Positions 12,507 to 23,313 of a stretch of DNA of 64,000 nucleotides are shown piece after piece. Each line of letters starts with the position of its first letter. Position 1 is the first letter of the stretch. A program made the position numbers and the translations under genes. This DNA comes from Zarea fungicola (taxonomy: Eukaryota > Ascomycota > Sordariomycetes > Hypocreales > Cordycipitaceae), in assembly GCA_900169235.1 (NCBI GenBank), contig FWCC01000005.1:62001-126000 (forward strand), written 5' to 3'. The notes under the pieces are model-generated. The model worked only from the letters and a program-made list of their open reading frames with translations, was not told where the DNA came from and made no database searches.

Positions 12507-13840
12507 GTGGTTCCGTCTCGATGTATGCTGCCATGTTGGAATATTGAAGTGGATTAATCAACCTTGGTATTACTCGCTGTGGTACTCCCTCTCGCCATGG
12601 CATAATGGTTTGTTGCGAAATCACAAGAGCAAGTACAAGGTCGGGCTGATTGGTCCCGGCCGGCCATTGCTGGGTGTCTAATGTCTTCAGGAAAGACATG
12701 TCCTGCAACGAACACGGTCCTGGTCAATGGATATGTGAGTGGAAGCAGTCGCCGCGAAGCCTTGTCACGTGCCCAACAGCTCATGCCATTTTGATGGCCA
12801 AAGTCACGCTACTATGCTTGTTAAGTGACACCCAAGATGGATTTACAGTGGTTTTCGGGTCAGCAGAGTTGAGATGTTGAAGCATGGATTGAAATCCAGC
12901 TACATGCATGATTGTACCGCGGCGGCAAGGATCGACAGATGTCGGGCGCTGTCGGCACACCAACTTTGGTATGAGGATGAATTTTTTGTAAAGTATTTCA
13001 TGTACAGTATTTGCGTACAGTTTTGAGGTGAATTTAGTTGTACCTCTCTGTCTGCCCCGGTGTTATGACGTCGAGGTGGAAACGAATCTGGGTCCGTCCG
13101 TTGAAACGATGGTTTGACCGTGTAGTGGTAGAGGAAAAAAAAGAGGTCGATCCCCATAATTAGTGAGATTTGCGTCATTTCTGTCACTTGTGTAAATTTT
13201 GGAGATTTATAGAGATTCTGTTGAGAAGGAGTTGATTCATGGCATGTTGCATGTCATGAGGCAGACATGGCGACGACGTTAAGTTGGTGTCGGTATGCCG
13301 AGCTCGGAATTGAATCTTGGTTACAATGGTTATAGTGGTTACAGCGTTACAGCAGTTATAGGGCTGCGAGATAGTGGCTGGTGCCTGTATCTGTGGTGTG
13401 TATGGCGGGTGTTGGAGGTACGTACCCCGGGGAGTCCGGCCAGAGTCGCCGCCGTATCGGAGTATCTCGATTCGGCAGCACCAGCAGTATACTTGTAGGT
13501 AGTAAATAAGTAAATTGGCAGAACTAGCCTATTATAGCTTGGATTTATTTGTTGGTCTATCTGAAAAGCGGAACACCTGCATCGGCCCAAAAATGCCCCT
13601 CATCTGCCCCTCCATCGACGTAGCCAGACTGAGGGAGCGCATCTCAGCCAATTGCCCCTCCATGCTCAGACACGCCAGAAAAAAATCTCCCCAGTCATTG
13701 TCCTCTTATAAACGCGCAATCTCCTGGCATTTCTGCCCCTGGCTTCCCTTCCTCTCATACCCGTTTTATACCCCTCTGGCTGATTTAGTTCTCGCTGGTT
13801 TAATCTCGCTGTTTATTGTCGTCCTCAATCCCCCGTCATC
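12507..13840. other. Intergenic region
   Basis: No supported gene. Near 13315-13365 there is an imperfect GGTTATAGTGGTTACAG-type short repeat. The last 250 bp is the C/T-rich promoter and leader of the phosphatase gene starting at 13841. Confidence 0.6.
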
Positions 13841-15440
13841 ATGGAGTTTGACACAAAGACTCGTTTGTTCTCCCACCAACTCCGTTCCCAGCAACTCTCT
13901 ACCAAGCGCTAACACCCCATAGCCAAATCCGTCACCAATGACCCCCTCTCCTTTGCCAACGAATCCGTTCGCAAGCGCTGGCCCGTCATCCTCACCGGCA
14001 CCGTCGACGACATCTACAAGACCATCTCCCAGACCGACAACCCCGACAAGCAGGCCGAGGGCAAGCGCATCATTGAGCAGCTCGGCGCCCTCAAGTACGA
14101 GGTCCAGCACGACCGCGCCCTGACGCCCATTGTCGATGACGGCTTTCCTGACGAGGTCGCCGCCTACAATGCCGAGGTCGCCGCCCTGGGCAACCCACCG
14201 ACGTGGCATGCCGTGCCCTGGTTGTTTTCCGAGTGCTACATGTACCGGTGTGTATAGTGTATAGTAAACTATAATTGAAAAAGACACAGTACTGATGACA
14301 ACAATGCAGCCGCATAAGCACCTTCTTCTCCACCACCCAGCACTGGAAAGACTACGACCTCTTTTACCGCCAAAAGATGGACACCTTCCGCACATCACGC
14401 AACGCCGTCGCCGAGCTCGCCGCCCGCTACCGCGAATTCATCCCCCAGCTCCAGCAGAGCAAGGGCAACGTCGAGGCCGAGAAGCTCCTCTTTACCGAAA
14501 TGTTCGAGGTCTGCCTCTGGGGCAACGCCACCGACCTCTCGCTCCTCACCAACATGACGTACGAGGACATTCAAAAGATGCAGGGCAGCGCCGCCCGCAA
14601 GGCCGCCGAGGCCAACATTATCGCCAACGACCTCCCCGCCGTCTACGAGTCTCTCAGCGCCGCCCGTGCTGCCGGGAAAACCGAGCGCCGGGTGGATTTC
14701 GTGCTCGACAATGCCGGCTTTGAGCTGTACGTCGATCTCGTCCTGGCCGGCTTCCTGCTGGCCTCGGGCCTGGCCACACAGATTGTGCTGCGACCCAAGT
14801 CGATCCCCTGGTTCGTGTCGGACGTGCTCCCCGCGGATTTCAGCGGCCTGCTCAACGCCATGCAGGACCCGCGCGCCTTTTTCGAGGCCCCCACCGAGGA
14901 CGAGAAGCTTCGCGGCAAGGATCCCGTGAAGCTGACGGACAAGGAGGTCGAGGACCTGCAGTTTGTCTTTGCCGACTGGGCGGGCAAGCACGCCGAGGGA
15001 CAGTTGATTATGCGCCCGGACCGCTACTGGACCGCCGGCGGCAGCTTCTGGCGCCTGCCCCACGAGAGGCCCGATCTGCTGGCCGATCTCAAGGAGGCGG
15101 AGCTGGTCATTTTCAAGGGTGATCTCAACTACCGCAAGCTGACTGGTGATGTACGTCCCTCAAAAAGAAGGAAAAGTTTTTTTTAAAGTAGAAATGCTAA
15201 CTGTGACAGGCTTGGTGGGATCCCACCACACCGTACACGGAGGCTCTCGGCCCCATGGGCCCTGCCTCGGGCGCCAACATCATGTCCCTCCGCACCGTCA
15301 AGGCCGATGTTGTCGTCGGTCTGGCCCCAGGCAAGGACGAGGAGCTCAAGGCGACGGAGAATGGAGGTGGTGACTCGGGCGCGCGCAAATGGGGATGGCA
15401 CGGCAAGTGGGCAGTTGTCTCTTTTTCCAAGGGTCACTAA
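13841..15440 (+). CDS. DUF89/ARMT1-type metal-dependent damage-control phosphatase
   Basis: Exons 13841-13862, 13923-14247, 14310-15150 and 15210-15440 give 472 aa. Joining them restores the start typical of this family (Met-Glu-Phe-Asp-Thr-Lys-Thr-Pro). Exon 1 is only 22 nt and its donor is the less common GTTTGT. Family landmarks seen: the helical N-terminal domain with a Trp-x-x-x-Pro-Trp-Leu-Phe-Ser-Glu-Cys-Tyr segment, the Leu-Trp-Gly-Asn-Ala-Thr-Asp-Leu-Ser block, the metal-site Asp-Asn-Ala-Gly-Phe-Glu in the core, and Phe-Lys-Gly-Asp-Leu-Asn-Tyr-Arg-Lys near the C-terminus. Relatives (yeast YMR027W, human ARMT1) are metal-dependent phosphatases that act on damaged or reactive sugar phosphates such as fructose-1-phosphate. 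A cytosolic housekeeping role is the likely reading. Intron 3 contains a poly-T run. Confidence 0.9.
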
Positions 15441-15812
15441 GCGGGACGAGAGGTGTGCGGTGGTGAAGAAAAATTAAGAGGCGGGATTATACAAATTATA
15501 CATATTATATACCGGCGAAGTATCTTGCTTTGCTTCAGTTGAGCTATACAAAATATAGATTATAGAATAAAAGACATTCAAGACAGCAGGAAACAGCAAA
15601 GAAAAATAAATCTTCAACGCTGACCGCCATGAAGTGCTAAAAAGAAAGCCGGTTAGCGTGGCTATCCGAGAGAAATCATGCCTTCAATTAAGCAGCAGCT
15701 GCCAGAGCGCTCAACAACCTATTCTCTATAACTTCAATTTAAATATGGCTCCAGAGATAGAATAAGCCCGTATTGTAGAAAGATTTAAAGCTCTATACAC
15801 GATCCACGATGC
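15441..15812. other. Short convergent intergenic region
   Basis: AT-rich 3' flanks of the phosphatase (+) and the NACHT-ankyrin gene (-). Several AATAAA-like polyadenylation-type strings (near 15565 and 15604) lie here. No gene seen. Confidence 0.6.
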
Positions 15813-18800
15813 TTAGCCTGGCCCATTGGTAATACCATCGGCTTTTTGCGCGGCATCGAGCAGAATTCTCTCGGTCCGCGACCAACGTCCTCCGTCAAAC
15901 GTATCTGGATGCCTTGGCTTTTGCTTCATCACTATTGCGTACTGTAGTGGAGTTTCCCCGTGTACATCCTCCGCCGTCATTGTTAACCCTATCTCGACGT
16001 AAAGAAAATTAAAGGCTTTCTGGGTAAGGGAGCCGCTCATGGCGCAATGATGCAGTACTGAACGGCCATCATTATCGGTTTCTTGGATATCCACCCCGAA
16101 TCTTGCTAGCAGCCGAAGAAGCTCCACCTGCACTTCAATTGATGATTTAGCGTGTATGTGAGCTAGATTTAGTCCACTGGTGCGAGTTTTAAACGCAACA
16201 TCTGAGCCGTTTTCAAGTAAGCGTTGTGCTACCTGGACGGCGTCGGGGCAAGAGCATGAATGGCTGAGGTGATAGGCCAGGGCTGACATTCCCTCATTGT
16301 CGAGTGCGTTGCAGGTAACCCCTAGCTCCAAGAAGTATTGCAGAAGTTTATGGTCCATAGATGTAAACTTCATTGCTAAATGGTGTAGCGCATTTCGACC
16401 CTTCATATCTCGCGACGCTCCCCAGGCAAGGCTATTATCACCGTTTACTGCGCCAGCGCCAAGTATCTTATGGATGGCATTGATATTTCCACTCTTTGCC
16501 GCATAATGTAGACAGTTGATGCCTTCATGGTCAGTTGCAGCACCATCCGCTCCCAAATCCAAGAAGGTGACAATCGCCGGTACATCTCCTTTGAAGCAGG
16601 CCAAGTGAAGTGCTGTTTGGCCACGGTTATTGCGCGCCGATGTGTCGGCCCCCTTCTTGACTAGCCGCTTGATAATTTCGGGAGACTCCCTATTGCCATA
16701 AATCACGCTATGCAAGGGGCTCGCGCCGTCGATATCTTGAATAGTGACATCCGTTCTGCTGTGCGCTAAAAGCAACGCGAAAACCCTTTCGCGGTGCTCT
16801 TCAATGATAGAATGCGCTTTATGATGTTCTGTATCATCTTCGGGGTCGTCAATGAAATTAAGGATATCCTCTACTCTGTATGTGGTATCGCTCCAATAAT
16901 CCAGATACCCTCGCCATCTCGCGCCAGCTAGGTCACGTTTCAAGGCAAGATGAAGTGGTGTCTCGCCATATTCTGATACGGCATTTGGATTGGCTCCACA
17001 TAGGAGAAGGAAATCCGTCATCTCATACGATCCTGTCAAGGCAGAATAATGTAAAGAAGTGAGGCCCCCCTCGTACTCATCGCCGTGTGCTGGCATGTCT
17101 TGCCCTTGGTCCATTTCTTGCCACCTCCGTCTCTGCACGGCGATATCAATATGTACGTGTGCGTTGAGGAAACACTGCACCAACTCTTTATCGCTTCTTG
17201 ATACAGCATAGTGCATAGGCGTCATGTTGTTCATATCTGTGGTAATCATCGCTCCAAGTTGAAGCAACTTCTGCACAATAGCCTCGGCGCCTACTTCAGT
17301 CGCTCGTTGTAGCCAGGCATCTCGCAATGTCGGCGCCTTAGCAGTGTCAATTGCTAGCCCCTCAAGTAAGGTCGTAGAACTGGCAATTGCATGCTTATCC
17401 CACTCGCCGCATGAATATTCCAGAAATAATTGCTGTGAAAAGTGATCTTGCAGCTCCCATAGCCTTCTGTTATGCAATCGCCCGCTTCCTCCTTCATCAC
17501 GACGAACAAGTAAGTTACCATGATCAAACACTTCTGCACTTAGGTAAGCCCAGCAGGCTTTAAAGATGCAAGAATTAGCTTCATTTTCTGTCGTATGATA
17601 CCACATGTTGACTTCCGAGCCCCCCTGCAGCAGAAACTCTTTGACCGTTTGATGACAGAAGCTGATGGTTGCATGATCCCCGGAGCTTATGTCGAGTATC
17701 GATCTACAAACCGCGAAAATGTCCTTATAAATCGATAGTTCTTCACCATTCTGTGCCGATCCGGTCTTCCAGGCGGCAAACGCGGCTTGGATCTCGACTT
17801 CCTTCAATGGGTACCGCGTCGCAACCATGCACCACAATATGAACTGAGCAGTTTCCCTATTTTTAGGCGGGATCCGATTCAAAATTGCGGCATATATGTT
17901 ATCGAGTCCTCGGGGAAGGTCGTTCAATTTTTCTTCCACCTCACTCATCAGCACACTTCCGAGCTCGGCGAGCATAAGAGACACCCACAGAAAGGTACCC
18001 CCAGCTTTGTCCTTGAGAGCAACCCGGACCTTTTTGCGTAGGAGAGGTGGATATTCATTCCCATCAAGATCTGTCATTTCGTTGACCCTGATATCAATGT
18101 ATTCAGACAGGTCATCGTTTATCTCGGCAGAGTCCATTCTCAAAGACTTGCCCACAACTTTCAACTGGCGCTCAATATCGTGTATCCCAGGCCTACTGGT
18201 TATAAGGAGCTTAGTTCTCCATAAACCTCCACCAAGAGACGATGAGAAAAAATGTCTTAGTTCGACAAGGAATTTCTCACGAGCTGAGCTTTCGCATTCG
18301 TCCAAGGCATCGATGAGGATAACGACTTCGCCCGCACGCTCATCTTGGAGCATGTGTCGCAAGATCCGCCAGAGAGCAGAAAAGTCATCAAAGACGCTCC
18401 CAAAGACGCGATCCTCCGCGTGTTTCTCCAGGTCTGGCTTCAAATGGTGGAAGAGTTCCTGTCTCTGCAGTAGCAGCTGCCAGATAAGGCTGCGGATCAT
18501 CGCTGTTGGCGTTTTCCGGTCTTGGTCCTTGTCATCACAGAAAAAGTAGACAAATGCCATATTAGGAGCCCTCTCAGCCTTACTCTTGAGCACATCCACA
18601 AGAAAAGTCGCCATCATTGTCTTTCCGATGCCAGGTGACCCGGTAAGGCGAAGCAATTGGGATTCCTCTGTCGCGCTCCAAGCCAAGAATTCTTCTCGTT
18701 TGAGAATCCATTCGCAGCTATGGCCTACTCGGTCACCCTTTTGCCTTTTGATATCAGACAAAATGTCCTCTGGATTCCTTACTCTCATTTGCTGGAGCCA

Positions 18801-20208
18801 TTTCCTGAGATCACCAGAGGCGGAACTCTCGTCTGTCGGAATGGCTCTCGGATTTCGGCGACGTTCAAGTACTTTGCTAGCGCCGTGAGCTAACCGAACT
18901 ATCGCGGGGTAGAGGAGTTTAAATGATGGGTCTTTAGTGCCATAGAATTTGTTCAACTTGAAGTGATCTGCATGCAGGGCTATCTTGTGGTGGCCGTCGA
19001 TGCAGGCACTCGCTTCAGGGACAACCTAAGGAGACGTTAGCTAGTCGAGAGACGACAACCATCATTATACGCACCAGCTCCTTGAATGGAATGGTATTGC
19101 TCTTGAGTCCTGCTCGGGATGATAAATCTGAACTGAGCTGTTCAAAGACGGAGACTAATGGCACGGATTGGGTAAAAGCCCAGCGGGAAAAGTCCTGCAG
19201 ACGATCCATCAAGGAGTCCGAGTGTTCCAGCGCTTTCAATAGCCTATCCTCGGCATCACCGACTTGCGATGCTAGCCATGCGATCCATGTGCCCCATGTT
19301 GCGGCTCGACTTCCTCGATGGGGCGTGCCAAAGAAGACTACACCAACCGTGCATTCGGCAATACGCAAGTAATCGGAATTATACCTGGAAGCGGAGACGA
19401 TGGCCTTTCAGAGTTGGTCAACAGATCCAAAGAGTGCCCAACCTCAGCAGATTGCATACCTGCTCGATAATATTACCGCCAAAGCTGTGGCCGATGAAGA
19501 TCAAAGGCCGGTTCTCGGCTGGTTCCTGCAGCTTGTTAGCGAGACTGACCCTTCACTGGGTGGATACTAGACCAACTTTGTCTCGGCTGCTTCGAAGACT
19601 TTCTAGCAGAATGTCAGAAATATTCGAGAGTCGCTGCTGAGGTGCGTCAGAGATCCAAGCGGAGTCGTAGTTGAAGGCTAGAACCCGGCAGACAAGTTTG
19701 GTTGGTAGTAGTTGCTGCAGCCAGTTGAACGGCTCATCAGGATACCCATCGCCATCGGCGGGGTTGTTTTTGGGCAGCCAGACCCATGCATAATCGGGAT
19801 TAGCACCTAGCCCATGTACAGCGACGATGCTAAGGCGTGGTTAATAACCCTTTGTGTGACACAGTGGGTAATGACGTACTCAATATGTGGTTCACCGCAA
19901 TCATGTATTATCTGCAATCCTGGCGCGGCTTTTGGTGGGAAATCCCTCCCTGAAGATTTGTCTCCGAGTAATGTAATGCCTTTCGTTACTAGAGTGACCG
20001 TGTTCTCGATCCTGGGAACATCTTTTCCGCATTGTCGGATGTCGTTTTCGTCAAGCCCTCGCGGAACCCGTCGAGACGATGGACGCAGGTAGTACCAGGA
20101 AAATAAGAATATAACCAGGAGCAAAAATAAGGCTATTAATACATCATGAAATGCACCGCGCAACCATCTGGCACCGAAGTTAATGACAGAAAGGGTAAAC
20201 GAAAGCAT
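15813..20208 (-). CDS. NOD-like receptor: membrane anchor, SesB-like hydrolase, NACHT, ankyrin repeats
   Basis: Exons on the minus strand: 20208-19880, 19829-19577, 19525-19460, 19404-19075 and 19025-15813, 1396 aa, all joints in frame. Residues 23-41 are a hydrophobic membrane segment. Residues 111-320 form an alpha/beta-hydrolase of the SesB/SERAC1-like type, with a Val-His-Gly-Leu-Gly-Ala-Asn-Pro oxyanion region and the nucleophile motif Gly-His-Ser-Phe-Gly-Gly (Ser208), then Gly-Thr-Pro-His-Arg-Gly-Ser. NACHT follows: Walker A Gly-Ser-Pro-Gly-Ile-Gly-Lys-Thr at about 455-462, Walker B with Leu-Ile-Asp-Ala-Leu-Asp-Glu at about 560-570, and a Thr-Ser-Arg-Pro-Gly sensor. From about residue 900 to the end are roughly a dozen ankyrin repeats. 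Fungal receptors of this plan act in heterokaryon incompatibility or innate-like responses. No disabling change is visible. The gene is divergent from the BTB gene. Confidence 0.88.
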
Positions 20209-20582
20209 TTGTTGTCGTGCTTCGCCGGCCTAAGCCCCTCAGCTGCGACTCGCTGGATAGAGAAGGCGAAAAGGAATCAGAACGGCTATATGACCAATAC
20301 GGCCGTTAATAGAGTAATAGAACAGAAATTTGAAGTGACAGTAGGCTGTTCTCGTATACCGACTGTAAAAAAGCAAATAAATGCCTTTGCGACGCGGGGT
20401 CCTGTGATGCAAGTGAGGCTGTCGAGGTTGAGTAACTTGCTGCGCAAAAAGCCACAGCGCTTAGTAGCACCCCCGCACTATTGCTGTGGTTGGCTTTGGG
20501 TATCGTAACGCCCAACTCATTGTACTTTTACTCGGATTTTGTTGACAGAGCGGCTACTCTTCAAATAAATGCGTAAAGCACC
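20209..20582. promoter_or_regulatory. Shared bidirectional promoter region
   Basis: This 374-bp gap lies between the divergent starts of the NACHT-ankyrin receptor (-) and the BTB protein (+). No other frame is convincing, so it must hold both promoters unless distal exons exist. No clear TATA box was picked out. Confidence 0.5.
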
Positions 20583-21493
20583 ATGGCAGCCTTTGCTCGA
20601 GGCCTGAACTTCGGGCACCTCTTGAAAACAGGACAATACTCTGATTTGACTCTAGCCTGTCAAGGTAAAGAGTTCAAAGTTCACAAGGTAGTTGTGTGCT
20701 CGCAATCTGAAGTACTGGCCGCCACGATAAGAGAACCTTTCCAGGTATGCTACTCGGCGCTTGCCGTGAACTCGGGGAAAAAACTAATTAATAATAGGAA
20801 TCAAAGACAGGAATTATAGTTATAGAAGAGTTTAACGCAGATATTGTGGAAAAGATGCTAGAATTCCTATACACAGGAGACTATGGCTCACTGCCTCAGG
20901 AAACCGATAAGAACGACAATAGTTCAACATTCAGTGCAGGGCACGACGAAGACGAAGCCCTACTCCAACACGTCTACGTGAATTCAATTGCGGATTATTA
21001 TGACATCAAGGTACTCGCTGATTTAACAAGGTCAAAGCTCTGGGACGCATCGCAAAATACATCAAGCCCAATGTCCATACTTGAGGCGGCGAAAGTGGCG
21101 CTGAGTAGAACTGGAGACGTTGCATTGCATGACATGCTGGCCGAAGCAACCGCAGACGATATTACAATCTATCTGGAAACGGATCAGTTGGCTGAGCTGA
21201 TTGGGAGATTCGGCATTGAAATTTTGCGAAGAGTCATGGCTGTGGAGAGGGAGCTGCGATTAAAGATTATGCATCTTCAGACTGAGCGTGAAAGTGAAGA
21301 AGCCAGCCGCAAGGGTGCTGAGGCAAGGTCGGCTCAAGTCATTAAAAACATCAACGACTGCGCCACCACGCTGAAGGTGATAAATGAGTGCCGAAACTGT
21401 CGAGCTGTCTTTAACTGCTACATTGAACAGCGTGACCGACCATTTGGGCCATTGTTTTCACTTCACTGTGCGCATTGTCGATGCCGGCACTAG
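20583..21493 (+). CDS. BTB/POZ domain protein, 285 aa
   Basis: Exon 1 is 20583-20744 and exon 2 is 20798-21493, phase 0. The intron has GTATGC and a CTAATTAATAATAG end. The N-terminal half is a BTB domain: a Tyr-Ser-Asp-Leu-Thr-Leu strand, Phe-Lys-Val-His-Lys-Val-Val-Val-Cys-Ser-Gln-Ser, then the Met-Leu-Glu-Phe-Leu-Tyr-Thr-Gly-Asp-Tyr signature after the intron. A helical middle region is followed by a Glu/Arg-rich segment and a Cys-rich tail with six cysteines and several histidines, which could bind metal. BTB proteins of this fungal type dimerise and often bridge substrates to Cullin-3 ligases. No substrate domain such as kelch or MATH is present. The partner is unknown. Confidence 0.85.
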
Positions 21494-21507
21494 CAAAATG
21501 TCCCATG

Positions 21508-21655
21508 CACAGCCTATGCACTTTGGCCTAATACAATATCAATTTTTTTATTCACTATTTTACTGAATTCTTAAGCGGAGACAGCCGAGGTAGACTAGAT
21601 GGATACTTTGAGAGCCTTGGATGTCCCTACGACCACCCATGAAGCTGCATATAGC
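21508..21655 (-). pseudogene. Decayed copy of the superoxide dismutase 3' end
   Basis: This stretch resembles 23215-23370, the last coding bases and 3' flank of the Fe/Mn-SOD gene, in the same orientation. Shared blocks include CTATTTTACTGAAT, CAGCCGAGGTAGA/CGGCCGAGGTAGA, TTTGAGAGCCTTG and ACGACCACCC. The relic reading frame still ends Ser-Lys-Ala-Leu-Lys-Val-Ser-Ile-stop, compared with Phe-Lys-Ala-Leu-Lys-Ala-Ser-Ile-stop in the intact gene, but upstream of that it is indel-shifted and loses all SOD resemblance. It is a partial duplication and not a functional gene. Confidence 0.75.
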
Positions 21656-21928
21656 CGCATAGATTCTGCTTCTTGTTCATAACTAGACCTCATCATATGG
21701 AGACATGTAATGAGGTTTGCCATTTCGCGTAAATGTAATGAGTGATTGGTGCTGGCTTCGCTGCGTATAGCTTTTGCATAGTGCTTTCCACCTTGAGCGG
21801 GGACCAACTTTATTTTACCTTGCATGCCTCGACAAGAAAACGCTGCCAACAGACCTCACAACAAACGAGGCTAGCTACTCTCCCCCCCCACCAAACCAAA
21901 CGATAGACCAATTCTCGTACACAGAGAC

Positions 21929-22637
21929 ATGGCACGGAAAACGACACGAAATCTTGTGTCGCTGCTACCAGTCAACCCGGCCTGGACAACGGCGCCGGAT
22001 GTCCTGCCCATCCCGTGGGCCTCTGTCCGCGGTTGGCTCGACCGCGCCGAGGCCATGCACAAGACGACGGGCGCTCACGATCACATCTCCCGCGCAGAGA
22101 TGCTGGCCCTGTCGCAGTTTGCCACCTTTTGCGAGGAGCCCTGGATATCCACCGAGGATAACCAAATAGACAAACTTATGAGTATGAATTTCCCCCTTCT
22201 CCATCTCTCGGTCGCCACCGTTGTTGGCTATGTCGGGACGCCTCACCATGAACGGTGTGAATTGCAATTGTTTTTAATAGCTGACAACTACCTGATCTTT
22301 TCCCCCCTCATTTCAGACCTCGTCGAGTGGAAGAAGCTGGATGCTCCGACTTTTGTCACAGAAGAGGTTGATGTTCCCGTTCAAGGCACGGTTCAAAGCC
22401 GCTGGCGGTGCACATGCAAGCTCGAGTGGTGCGGCCAGACCTTTCCGCGGCGGACGTCGGGGAAATTGCCCGCATTATTTATAAATAAAAAGGTAATCCT
22501 TGTTCAATATATACTTAAAAAATAAGACTTGCTCATTGGCTAACCTTGGGGGCGAACAGGACGCGCAGCAGTTTGCGGCACATGAGGCATATCACTTTTT
22601 ACTTGGCTCGCACACGGTTCCGGTCTTCCAAAGCTGA
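21929..22637 (+). CDS. Unknown 168-aa protein, two introns
   Basis: Proposed exons 21929-22181, 22317-22492 and 22560-22637. Intron 1 (135 nt, GTATGA to TTTCAG) is itself open and a multiple of three, so a retained form would still read through, adding 45 residues. Intron 2 has GTAATC and a GCTAAC branch. The product is a soluble protein with a helical N-terminal half and a Cys-x-Cys...Cys group (Trp-Arg-Cys-Thr-Cys-Lys-Leu-Glu-Trp-Cys) that looks like part of a small metal-binding or beta-hairpin module. It ends with His-Glu-Ala-Tyr-His. I do not recognise a family. It sits between the SOD relic and the SOD gene. Confidence 0.5.
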
Positions 22638-23313
22638 TACCAAGGCAAGCACAGGCTGCTACATCAACGGCGACGACGACAATGGTGACAACAGCGAAGC
22701 AGCTGCCTGATTTTGGGATGAGGCAATCGCAAACACTGCCGCCAAGGGGACGGAGAGCCTTCTATCGGTGGCGGCGGCAGCGGCAGCTTCTACCTGCTAC
22801 AGTGGCGGCATCACCAGCCGACCGGAGGGACGTACCCTCGTCCCCTGAGACTCTGCCGCCGCCGCCGTCGCCGTCGCGACATCTTGTTCAGGGGAAGAGT
22901 CAACCGCAGGCACAAATGAGACGCATCGGCCGGCTGTACATGCGGCGGCGGCGGAGGCGGCGTCACCACCAGTGAAGGACCTGTTGTTCTCGCTCGAGAC
23001 GACAACGGCATCGCCAGCGATGACTGCTGGCAGAGTGGACAAGCTTCCACTGACACCACTGATATACCCGACTCCTGGCCGGAGTAGAAACAGCAGGGAT
23101 TCTGCCGTCTTCCTCACCTGGTCCCTCCTATATTACATGATACAACGTAACTACAAAGGCGGCTGACTTGCTGCGCGGCGAGACTTGTTCAGACTCGGGT
23201 AGCTTTCGGTACCCTGCACAGCCATGCACAATGGTCCGACACAGTATCAAATATTTTTTTTCACATCTATTTACTATTTTACTGAATCTTTAAGCCGAGG
23301 CGGCCGAGGTAGA
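22638..23313. other. Intergenic, GC-rich trinucleotide stretches
   Basis: CGGCGG/GCCGCC-type simple sequence (22760-22970) creates open frames on both strands that I do not accept as genes. The right end is the 3' flank of the SOD gene and matches the relic at 21508-21655. Confidence 0.55.

Noticed and set aside
22672..23166. Several Arg/Pro-rich frames on both strands
   Set aside because: Produced by CGG/GCC trinucleotide runs; composition rather than coding signal.
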